Source: an uncultured Bacteroidota bacterium (GTDB lineage: Bacteria; Bacteroidota; Bacteroidia; Chitinophagales; Chitinophagaceae). From it: 17,301 bases of DNA. The stretch is from assembly GCA_903933995.1 (NCBI GenBank), contig CAIZMD010000410.1:1-17301 (forward strand), read 5' to 3'. The position numbers and the translations under genes were made by a program. Below the pieces are notes generated by a model, which did not search any database, was not told where the DNA came from, and saw nothing but the letters and a program-made list of their open reading frames with translations. Shown here in pieces: positions 7,723 to 14,478 of this stretch (its first letter is position 1; every line of letters starts with the position of its first letter).

Positions 7723-9252
7723 TTAAAATAAACCACTAAAATTTTTCGTTTTTTCTTGTTGGGTAGAAACATCTTCTAAAATGGTAATCAAAGCCGCACT
7801 ATTAAGTAGAAGAGATGGTACAATTTTATCATAGTCGGTTATTGGTATGGTATTATTAGCCATAGAATTTATTATCTGATGTTGCTTTTGCGCTAAGGCA
7901 AGTAGATCTTTGCTGATTAAAGAAAAAAGCAAATCTTTATCGGCATTTATTTTTTCAAGATCTAAATTCTGCTGGCTAATGATTGTTTTAATCTCTTTGA
8001 GATTTTTATTGGCATTTTTTAATCTTCCATAAAATGACATATACACTAAGAACAAGCCAATAATAAGAATGATGAATACTAAAGAAAATAAAAGAATCCC
8101 TTTATTCTTATTAATTTCTTCATTTAGTTCATTAATCCTATTTATGTTTTTGTCAATCTCAATAACTTCAATTGTTTTTTTGAGTAAACGTTCTTTTTGT
8201 TTTTTATCAATTTTATTAGAAAGATCATAAGCTATTTTATAAAAATTACTTGAATTGGTATAGTCTTTTTGTATAAAACACCTTTCTGCAAGTGAATTAT
8301 TTAAATCTAATCCCTCTTTTAGATGAATTAGTTCATTTGACGGATTTTCTTTTATGATTTTTTGATAAAACAGATAAGCGCTGTCCAAATAAATGTTATA
8401 TAATACTTGATTCCCTTGTTTGTAATAAATATTTTTAAGCAATAAGAAAGAACCAAGGGCACTTCCAATTTCGTTGGTTTCTATACTAGCTTTACAGTCC
8501 TCATTGAGGTATTTAATAGCTTCTTCAAAATTACCTTGTTCATAATAAACGTTTCCAATATTACCTTTGGTTATTCCTATCCAAGCTTTATTATTTTTCA
8601 CAATTGCGCTGTCGAGAGTTTCATTTAAGATACGCAATGACTCACTAAATTTATTCTGCTTTAATTCAACTAATGACAGAACTGTCATTGCGTTTAGAGA
8701 ATGATTTTCTTGAACCAATTCTGGAAAACTATTATGCCCATTTTTTAAAAATAACCTCATGTTCTTTTCTGAATAAAAATATTCATTGAGCGTAAAATAA
8801 ATCATTCCATAATAGTAATGTAATTGATTTTTTACATCTGAGTTTGAAAAATCTTTATCATGTTCAAGACTAATGACGTATAGGTTAAATTCTGTTTCAA
8901 TTTTTGTATTTTTTGTTCTTCCCTCAAAACAATAAAATAATTCAAAGAACACTTTTTTGGCATACTTGCTTTTTGCGGCAGACCTTAAAATGATATCAAT
9001 ATTCGGCATTGAAATGAGATGTATATTTCTAGCATAATAACCTTGAATAATCTCTTCTGTTTTTATTGCTTGTTCTATTGTTTTACTTTCAACAATAGCA
9101 TTAACCCAATAAGATGAACTATCGTTTTGGCCCATGATTTTTGGGCTATAAAACAGCATCAAAATAATAAAAATATTTTTGAATAGATTGCTTGCTTGTT
9201 GCATACGAAGTACTTTAAAATTTTCTAAATTCTTATTTTTCTTTTGAAGCAT
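7723..9252 (-). CDS. TPR-TM protein ending in a degenerate histidine-kinase dimerisation domain, without ATPase domain
   Basis: 509 aa from the first Met. A start at Met17 (9204) gives a tidier signal peptide (MQQASNLFKNIFIILMLFYS, cleavage near MGQ) and avoids the 20-bp overlap with the upstream gene, so the start is uncertain. The periplasmic part (about 45-350) is helical with tetratricopeptide repeats, clearest at 223-256 (NIGNVYYEQGNFEEAIKYL). A charged, probably coiled-coil segment (350-384), one TM helix (385-405) and a second coiled coil (406-438) follow. LLFSLISKDLL (441-451) lines up with the HisKA motif LFSIISHDLRSP, but Lys448 (codon AAA at 7909-7911) replaces the histidine and the proline is missing. 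The second helix ILEDVSTQQEK (491-501) is followed by the C-terminus, so the HATPase domain is wholly absent. It is the third gene of the operon; function unknown, and autokinase activity is not possible for this protein alone. Confidence 0.85.
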   Translation of the reverse strand: MLQKKNKNLENFKVLRMQQASNLFKNIFIILMLFYSPKIMGQNDSSSYWVNAIVESKTIEQAIKTEEIIQGYYARNIHLISMPNIDIILRSAAKSKYAKKVFFELFYCFEGRTKNTKIETEFNLYVISLEHDKDFSNSDVKNQLHYYYGMIYFTLNEYFYSEKNMRLFLKNGHNSFPELVQENHSLNAMTVLSLVELKQNKFSESLRILNETLDSAIVKNNKAWIGITKGNIGNVYYEQGNFEEAIKYLNEDCKASIETNEIGSALGSFLLLKNIYYKQGNQVLYNIYLDSAYLFYQKIIKENPSNELIHLKEGLDLNNSLAERCFIQKDYTNSSNFYKIAYDLSNKIDKKQKERLLKKTIEVIEIDKNINRINELNEEINKNKGILLFSLVFIILIIGLFLVYMSFYGRLKNANKNLKEIKTIISQQNLDLEKINADKDLLFSLISKDLLALAQKQHQIINSMANNTIPITDYDKIVPSLLLNSAALITILEDVSTQQEKTKNFSGLF

Positions 9253-10645
9253 GTTTTACGGTTTCATTAACCCTTTCAACTATATCATTGATTACTATGT
9301 CTAATCTTTCAACTTCAATAGATATATGATTAATGAGAATATCTTGTTCTTCTACTGAAATATCAGATTCGGGTTTTAATAATAATTTTGTAATACCCAA
9401 TAGATTTGAAATGGGGGCATTTAGTAAGTGTACTTCTTTCCAAGCAATATCTTCTAAGTCTTTAATGTATTGCCTTGTTTTTATTTGAGCGTTAATTTCT
9501 TGATCAATATTATGTGTGGTTAAAGAAATGCCAATAAGTAAATTATGATTATCATAAATGGGTGAGAAACTAATAATATGCCATTGTTTTTCTTCTTTAT
9601 TGATACTTGATTGTGCATAATATTCATTTTTAATTCCAGCAACTGCCTTAGCAAAAGATGTATTGAATTTAGTTTGATACTCCGGGAAAATGAATTCTTC
9701 AAAATCAAGTCCAATATGTAACTCTTTTTCAAAAATATTTTTAAACTCTTGCTTGGCTAGTGTATTGAAATATAAAACTCTGTAGTCTAAATCAAGAAAA
9801 ATATTAGATTCATTATTGCTATTTGACATGGCAATTAAGTTAGCCTCTTCAAAATTTAATTGCGACAATAGTTTATTTCTATTTTTTATTAATGCTAATG
9901 AATGGCTGGTGCCATACAAGAATTCGGGATTCAGAATTAGCGTAATTGCAAAAAATACTAGAATACAAGAAATTACTATTCTAACAAATAAAACCATTTG
10001 TGTATCAGATAAAATAAACGCACATAGTATAGAAATTACATTGATAATAGACAATACAATTACAGTCAATTTGGCAAAATTGTATATGGGTCTATTATTT
10101 ATTTCAATTGAATATTTGTTTTTAGCTCTAAATTTTATATAGAAATTAACTGAAAAAATATTATATATAAAATAGCTAAGCTGGTTTAAAGCATCATGCC
10201 ATCTAGGATTTAGGATAGGGCTATTAAAAGAAGGCATTTTTAATATGGCACTATCCTGAAAATATTTCAAAACTTCTAATTTAACTTCGGCACTACTAGT
10301 CAGAAATGGGAGTAAAATAATATAATTAAATACAAAAGGAATTAGATGAAGCCAATCATATTTTCTAAACCTACTTTCATTTAATAATAAGGTTCTGATA
10401 AACAAAAAAATTAATGGGCCAAGTAGGTACCTAAAAGGCATGGTAGCCCTAAATAAATGCGGTATTGTATAAATGAATTTAGTTTCCAGTAATAGTGACT
10501 GTACTGAGAAAAGTGTTAGAACGAATATATAAAAGTTGAAAATTCTAAATGGCAGTTTTCTTCCGGGACTGAAAATTGAAATACTTATGATGAGAATCCC
10601 TAAAATCAATGCAACAGAATCTGATATAATCAATAAATAATTCAT
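9233..10645 (-). CDS. 7TM-PAS-DHp membrane sensor without ATPase domain (second of tandem pair)
   Basis: 470 aa. Seven hydrophobic helices occupy about 5-24, 34-53, 66-88, 99-116, 153-171, 190-212 and 217-239, then NPEFLYG. Residues about 265-382 look like a PAS domain (NIFLDLDYRVLYFN, then WHIISFSPIYDNHNLLIGISLTTHNI). A DHp-like hairpin follows: IAWKEVHLLNAPISNLLG with His406 (codon CAC at 9428-9430), then SIEVERLDIVINDIVERV. The acidic residue that normally follows the phospho-accepting histidine is Leu407. The protein ends 20 residues later, so there is no HATPase domain. It is a paralogue of the upstream gene: PHLF, GPL, DWLHxIPF, NPxxLYG, LxAMxNS and IAWxExHxLxAPIxNLxG are shared in order. 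Its ATG overlaps the upstream stop in an ATGA arrangement, implying translational coupling. The ligand and output are unknown. Confidence 0.88.
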   Translation of the reverse strand: MNYLLIISDSVALILGILIISISIFSPGRKLPFRIFNFYIFVLTLFSVQSLLLETKFIYTIPHLFRATMPFRYLLGPLIFLFIRTLLLNESRFRKYDWLHLIPFVFNYIILLPFLTSSAEVKLEVLKYFQDSAILKMPSFNSPILNPRWHDALNQLSYFIYNIFSVNFYIKFRAKNKYSIEINNRPIYNFAKLTVIVLSIINVISILCAFILSDTQMVLFVRIVISCILVFFAITLILNPEFLYGTSHSLALIKNRNKLLSQLNFEEANLIAMSNSNNESNIFLDLDYRVLYFNTLAKQEFKNIFEKELHIGLDFEEFIFPEYQTKFNTSFAKAVAGIKNEYYAQSSINKEEKQWHIISFSPIYDNHNLLIGISLTTHNIDQEINAQIKTRQYIKDLEDIAWKEVHLLNAPISNLLGITKLLLKPESDISVEEQDILINHISIEVERLDIVINDIVERVNETVKHASKEK

Positions 10646-12093
10646 ATTTTATCTGCTGTATTTCCTTCTGATTTAGAAGATTTTAAATTCTCTAACAAAA
10701 TCTGATTGCTGTTAATAGTAATTTCACAGATATGATTGTTTAAACGTTCTACTTCTTGATAAATCTGACTAATAAATGTGGCTCTTTTTGTTTTGTCTTC
10801 ACTTATCCTTGCTTTTTTAAGTAATCTAGCCAATCCTATTAAATTAGCTATTGGCGCTCTTAATACATGTGCTTCTTGCCAAGCTATTGCCTCTAGTTTT
10901 TTTATATATTCCTGATTGTCAATTTCAAGTCTTTTTAACTTATCTATATTGACAATTTTCAAGGAAATACCTAAAATATTTTTACTTTCATTGTAAATAG
11001 GCATTAATGTTATTTTAAACCATTCTGCAGATTCTGCATTCGTACTTATTTCTTGAATTTCAAATGAAATAGTTTCTCCCTTTATTGCATTTTCATAATT
11101 CTTAAAAAATTGGTTAAAAACACCGGGTTGAATGTATTTTTTAAAATCATCATCCACCATTAGTTGTTTATTAAAAATTAGTTTGATTCTTTTTTCTGCT
11201 AACATATTATAGTATAGTACCTGACAATTTGTATTTAAAAAGACACTGGCTTCAGAAGTGCTATTTGTCATTGCCAATAGATTAGATTTAATTAGCGCCT
11301 TTTTACTAATAATTAATTTTTGATTATTACTTAAGATCAACGAATATTCATCACCATATAAATAATCGGGATTCACCAACATCAGTACTGCTAATGTTAT
11401 AACAAAAGTGCTTAAAGACATATTCATAATAAATAATCCCACACCTGGTAGTGAATTGTAAAACAGTATAGCGAACATGGCTATAAAAGTGTTCAAAAAT
11501 TTAATAGCCACTATTATTTGAGCAAAAGCTAATTTATTTTTTGTTTCTATATCTTCTGTATCATTCTGACTCAATTTATTTTTCCTGTATACATAAAGAG
11601 TTGCTATTACATACCCAAAATTGCTCAATTGTATTATGATTGCATGTATTTTATTGGGTATTACTCCAACTTCGTACCCTATTAATTGAATTATATCTTG
11701 ATTTACAATTGTATTGATAATACGCAATTTGTATTCTGTTGAATGCAAGAAAAAGGGTACTAGTTCTATAAAATATAAGAGAAAGGGAATAGCATGTAAC
11801 CAATCAGATTTTTTAAAACTTTGTTCATTGTTTAACAATGCTCTAATTAATATGTAACCCAATGGTCCAAATAATAGAATAAGCGTTACTGGTACCTTAA
11901 ATAAATGGGGTACATAATGAAGCCATCCTGCTTTTAGTATTATTGAATATGCAATAAAAAAGGTGGGGATAAATATATTGACTGTCAATAGTTTAAATGC
12001 AAAAGACTTCCCTTTTCTAAATAATAGAATAGCAAAAATCAATACACCAAGCACTAATGCCAGTATGTTAGAATAAATGGAAATAGTAGTCAA
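10642..12093 (-). CDS. 7TM-PAS-DHp membrane sensor without ATPase domain (first of tandem pair)
   Basis: 483 aa, starting at TTG. An in-frame TAA at 12106-12108 allows no upstream ATG, and the N-terminus aligns position for position with the downstream paralogue (LALVLGVLI against VALILGILI), which supports TTG. Seven TM helices lie at about 6-25, 34-54, 66-87, 98-117, 150-168, 188-211 and 218-240. The sequence (VPHLFKVPVTLILLFGPLGY, DWLHAIPFLLYF, NPDYLYG) recalls the 7TM N-terminal half of some Bacteroidota AraC-type regulators. A PAS domain occupies about 275-385, then a DHp hairpin IAWQEAHVLRAPIANLIGLARLL with His409 (CAT at 10867-10869) and QEVERLNNHICEI. Val410 replaces the usual acidic residue. 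The protein ends at 483 with no HATPase domain. It is the first gene of a three-gene operon and is much more AT-rich than the flanking genes. Confidence 0.87.
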   Translation of the reverse strand: MTTISIYSNILALVLGVLIFAILLFRKGKSFAFKLLTVNIFIPTFFIAYSIILKAGWLHYVPHLFKVPVTLILLFGPLGYILIRALLNNEQSFKKSDWLHAIPFLLYFIELVPFFLHSTEYKLRIINTIVNQDIIQLIGYEVGVIPNKIHAIIIQLSNFGYVIATLYVYRKNKLSQNDTEDIETKNKLAFAQIIVAIKFLNTFIAMFAILFYNSLPGVGLFIMNMSLSTFVITLAVLMLVNPDYLYGDEYSLILSNNQKLIISKKALIKSNLLAMTNSTSEASVFLNTNCQVLYYNMLAEKRIKLIFNKQLMVDDDFKKYIQPGVFNQFFKNYENAIKGETISFEIQEISTNAESAEWFKITLMPIYNESKNILGISLKIVNIDKLKRLEIDNQEYIKKLEAIAWQEAHVLRAPIANLIGLARLLKKARISEDKTKRATFISQIYQEVERLNNHICEITINSNQILLENLKSSKSEGNTADKI

Positions 12094-12123
12094 ATCTATA
12101 TTAGATTATAATCTAGTATGGAT
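12094..12123. promoter_or_regulatory. 30-bp imperfect palindrome abutting the TTG start of the 7TM sensor operon
   Basis: The core TAGATTATAATCTA (12102-12115) is a perfect 14-bp palindrome with no spacer. Symmetry continues outwards to 12094 and 12123, with 13 of 15 position pairs complementary; only 12097/12120 and 12101/12116 fail, and both are T/G. The element sits directly against the start codon of the first operon gene. It could be an operator for a dimeric regulator, or a hairpin in the leader that limits ribosome access. The absence of a GC-rich stem and U-tract argues against a terminator. Confidence 0.5.
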
Positions 12124-12232
12124 CAGCTATCTCCATACTTTATAATTTACAATGGGGGTAAACAAAATGAATCTAATTTTGGTCTAATATGTGTAACAGA
12201 ATCTTTAAATAGTAACAATAAAACGTCAAGTA

Positions 12233-12910
12233 TTAACCTGCGTAAATATAACCACATCCGTGTTCTTGTGCCCTACCTAATGCCCAAACACCTGATGGTA
12301 CTAATTGAATACCGGGTAGCAAATGATTGATCCATTCTGCATAAACATCTGCTGGATCAAGCTTCATTTTTGCAGCCATGTTTTTGGTTAATTTTTTAGT
12401 GGCCAAATCACATACACAAAACAATGCTCCTCTGGCTTGAAGATTTTTAATTCCATCTACTTCAGGTAAAGGAAAGTCACCTTGCTTGGGTTCATAATAT
12501 AGGTTTCTGACACTAGGTTTTTGGGTGTGGGTATCCGTGATTTTGAAATAAGAGCCCAATTCATATTTTTCCCAAATACTATTGTCAAAAGCTATTCCAG
12601 TGGCGCCATGTCTTAATACGGTCATGGCAGTTATTGCTTCATCCTTGCTTCCTGTTTGATTGTTAGAAGCATAATAGGCCCAGTTCCAGATAATGGGTAG
12701 GCCATTATTGGCATTGGCACCATCATACACTATTCTATGTTTTCCTTTGATATTTTTGAACCAAGCATCAGCCTGATCTAGTTGACTAGGAAAAAACCGC
12801 TCATCACTTGCATATAGCGGGTTGGTTAACATTGACAAGCTACTGGCGGTAACACCCATAGCCATGGCACTGATAAAATTTCTACGGGTGTTGGAAGCGT
12901 TCTCTGCCAT
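12233..12910 (-). CDS. Tat-exported DsrE/DsrF-like protein with a CxC motif
   Basis: 225 aa. The N-terminus NTRRNFISAMAMG has a twin-arginine motif (Arg9-Arg10) followed by a moderately hydrophobic stretch ending near LYA (about residue 34), so it should be folded before export to the periplasm. The mature domain has the shape of the DsrE/DsrF sulfur-relay fold: RIVYDGANANNG (59-70), ITAMTVLRHGATGIAFDN (93-110), a cysteine strand GALFCVCDLA with Cys165 and Cys167, and the ending LLPGIQLVPSGVWALGRAQEHGCGYIYAG, which corresponds to the IPGVxVVPxGVxxLxxxQxxGYxYI end of DsrE-like proteins. Cys219 replaces the usual residue just before the last strand. Family members often carry sulfur on a conserved cysteine; a redox or sulfur role here is inference. 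It is a single-gene unit, divergent from the gene at 13018. Confidence 0.7.
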   Translation of the reverse strand: MAENASNTRRNFISAMAMGVTASSLSMLTNPLYASDERFFPSQLDQADAWFKNIKGKHRIVYDGANANNGLPIIWNWAYYASNNQTGSKDEAITAMTVLRHGATGIAFDNSIWEKYELGSYFKITDTHTQKPSVRNLYYEPKQGDFPLPEVDGIKNLQARGALFCVCDLATKKLTKNMAAKMKLDPADVYAEWINHLLPGIQLVPSGVWALGRAQEHGCGYIYAG

Positions 12911-12994
12911 AATGTTGAATTATAGCTTAAAATAAGAAAATTGTTCTAGAGATCAGAGGGTTATTTTGTCAATCCATTGGAATGGCATTATTTG

Positions 12995-13002
12995 TACATT
13001 TG
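12995..13002 (+). promoter_or_regulatory. Bacteroidota-type -7 promoter element TACATTTG
   Basis: TACATTTG matches the Bacteroidota primary-sigma -7 consensus TAnnTTTG exactly and lies 16 bp before the ATG at 13018. I do not see a TTTG -33 box at the canonical 19-21 bp spacing, so the promoter is half-supported. Its position means the transcript begins downstream of the ATG at 12982, which favours 13018 as the true start. Confidence 0.45.
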
Positions 13003-13017
13003 ACAGAAAGCTTTTTT

Positions 13018-13518
13018 ATGATAAAGAATATTGGAGTCCTTTTGTCATGCTTAATATTTTCACTTGGTTCTGATGCACAGTGTAAAATCACCCAGGTTAA
13101 AAACGCAGATGGTTCTCTTTTTCTTTCAACTGAAAATAGCCTCATGTATCAGACTTCTAAAAAGAAACTGGTAGAAAGATTGGCTACTGACAATGAACAT
13201 TATTTTCTAGAAATTTTGCCTACTCCTTTTTTACCAAAACCAGCGGGTTCAAAGGTCAAAAAAGACCTGACTGTAACATTGAGCAATCAAAAGACCTATA
13301 CCCTCAAGCATTTTGATTCTAGGTATTTAGACAAGGATAGCAGTTTCTCCCTGCTCTACTTATTCAATAGCAAAGACATTCCTGACTTTAAGCAATATAA
13401 AATCAGCAGTATTGTCTTAAATGATGGTACGGCTGAAAATGCCACTTATAAATTGGTCTTGCATCCAGATGCTATTCAAAAGCAATTGGCTTGTTTTAGT
13501 GACAACAAAAAGAAATAG
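13018..13518 (+). CDS. Small secreted protein of unknown function
   Basis: 166 aa. I choose the ATG at 13018 over the in-frame ATG at 12982. The later start gives a clean signal peptide (MIKNIGVLLSCLIFSLGSDAQ, cleavage before CKITQ), while the earlier one adds 12 non-signal-like residues and would lie upstream of the likely promoter. The mature part (about 145 aa) alternates short polar and hydrophobic segments consistent with a beta-rich domain (LTVTLSNQKTYTLKHFDSRY, YKISSIVLNDGTAENATYKLVL) and ends in KKK. Mature cysteines are Cys22 and Cys160. I do not recognise the family. It converges on the DUF2490 gene with only 9 bp between the stops and no obvious hairpin. Confidence 0.75.
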   Translation: MIKNIGVLLSCLIFSLGSDAQCKITQVKNADGSLFLSTENSLMYQTSKKKLVERLATDNEHYFLEILPTPFLPKPAGSKVKKDLTVTLSNQKTYTLKHFDSRYLDKDSSFSLLYLFNSKDIPDFKQYKISSIVLNDGTAENATYKLVLHPDAIQKQLACFSDNKKK

Positions 13519-13527
13519 AAGACTGGT

Positions 13528-14364
13528 TTAATTCCCATTGTCTACACTATGCATTTCCCTTGTCTTGTTTTTATCCTTGTATTTGCGGAATAAATCTGTA
13601 AAAGAAAAATTAATCTGATAGGTATTGTATACCAAATTGCCTGAAGATCTTGGCAACCATTCATTGCTATACAATAATTCAACTTGGGTATCATCAGTTA
13701 GTGCATAACCTCCTCCAAGTGTCAATCTGTTTCTATCAAAAAAGTCTCTACCTGTAATGGCTGCCTGTGTTTTCACAAACAATTCATCTGATGCCACAGC
13801 ATAATAAATCCCCTTTCTAATCACTTTTCCGTTAATGGGTTGCGTATATTTTAATTGGGTACGCAAACGATAATAAGCTTCAAAGGTCTTAGCATCGTTT
13901 TGGATACGGCGGTCTTCTATTCTAAATCGCGTTAGCAGTGAATACCCAATCTTGTTAATATAATAAGTTCCTTGTAAGGCAGATCTGATTTCAAAATTCT
14001 TTGACTGTTCAATATCTGGGATGGATACATTGCCAAAGAGGGCAAAAAAGTAAGAGAGCTTCCATCTAGAACTGGGATAATAATGGGCCCAGCCACGTAC
14101 ATAAAACTGTGATGCTTTGGCAAAAGGGCTATGGTTATTTGGCGGAATGCTGGTATAGCTTTGGCCAAGATTAAATTCCAGTGTCCATTTTTTGCCCAGT
14201 GATTCAACGTCTGCAAATTCATTTGAAAACTGCTGATAGCGCGTAGTTGTTTGTCCAATAGCGCTATTCCAATTAAAAAAGAAAGAGAGCGCTAATACTA
14301 TACTGTACCCAATTTTCCTATAAATGAAAGCCTGATTTATTTTTAAAATGGGTAACTGTTGCAT
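13528..14364 (-). CDS. DUF2490-family outer-membrane beta-barrel protein
   Basis: 278 aa. Residues 1-38 are a signal peptide with an unusually long N-region (MQQLPILKINQAFIYRK) before the core IGYSIVLALSFFF, with cleavage near AIGQ. No internal Met offers a shorter start. The mature protein is a series of amphipathic strands with alternating aromatic residues. It shows the DUF2490 hallmarks: NEFADVESLGKKWTLEFNLGQSY at the start, YYRLRTQLKYTQ and ASDELFVK in the middle, FFDRNRLTLGGGYALTDDTQVELLY near the end and a final strand YNTYQINFSF. DUF2490 proteins are predicted outer-membrane barrels of unknown function in Bacteroidota. A short charged tail (KYKDKNKTREMHSVDNGN) follows the last strand. 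It diverges from the Tat-exported isomerase-like gene. Confidence 0.82.
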   Translation of the reverse strand: MQQLPILKINQAFIYRKIGYSIVLALSFFFNWNSAIGQTTTRYQQFSNEFADVESLGKKWTLEFNLGQSYTSIPPNNHSPFAKASQFYVRGWAHYYPSSRWKLSYFFALFGNVSIPDIEQSKNFEIRSALQGTYYINKIGYSLLTRFRIEDRRIQNDAKTFEAYYRLRTQLKYTQPINGKVIRKGIYYAVASDELFVKTQAAITGRDFFDRNRLTLGGGYALTDDTQVELLYSNEWLPRSSGNLVYNTYQINFSFTDLFRKYKDKNKTREMHSVDNGN

Positions 14365-14422
14365 AACTAGAGAGCTTCATCCTATTTGATACTATTTTTA
14401 AAATTACAAATAAGTCCTTGAT

Positions 14423-14454
14423 TTTGAAATTCCTTTATTTTTTCAGTACCTTAT
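14423..14454 (+). promoter_or_regulatory. Candidate Bacteroidota promoter for the isomerase-like gene
   Basis: TTTG (14423-14426) is followed by exactly 20 bp and then TACCTTAT (14447-14454), which agrees with TAnnTTTG except in the last two bases. The spacing is canonical for -33/-7 elements of this phylum, and the ATG follows 24 bp later. The imperfect -7 box keeps confidence low. Confidence 0.35.
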
Positions 14455-14478
14455 CCTTCTAAATTCAAGCTTGCATAT

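Noticed and set aside
9816..10142. Plus-strand 108-aa open frame with hydrophobic runs
   Set aside because: It lies entirely antisense to the TM region of the second 7TM sensor, and the hydrophobicity follows from the complement of AT-rich TM codons.
7723..12093. Operon considered as complete two-component histidine kinases
   Set aside because: No N, G1, F or G2 box (HATPase_c) follows any of the three DHp-like hairpins, and each frame ends in a clean stop shortly afterwards.
12094..12123. Palindrome considered as a Rho-independent terminator for the upstream DsrE-like gene
   Set aside because: It is AT-rich, has no loop and no U-tract, and lies about 110 bp beyond the stop; a regulatory role at the operon start fits better.
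7684..12166. 9-bp inverted match TTTGTTTAC (7684-7692) and GTAAACAAA (12158-12166) near the two borders of the AT-rich operon
   Set aside because: It is too short in AT-rich DNA to call terminal repeats, and no transposase or target duplication accompanies it.
12118..12330. Plus-strand 70-aa open frame
   Set aside because: It is mostly antisense to the end of the DsrE-like gene and the operon leader, with no motif or signal peptide; it is probably a shadow.
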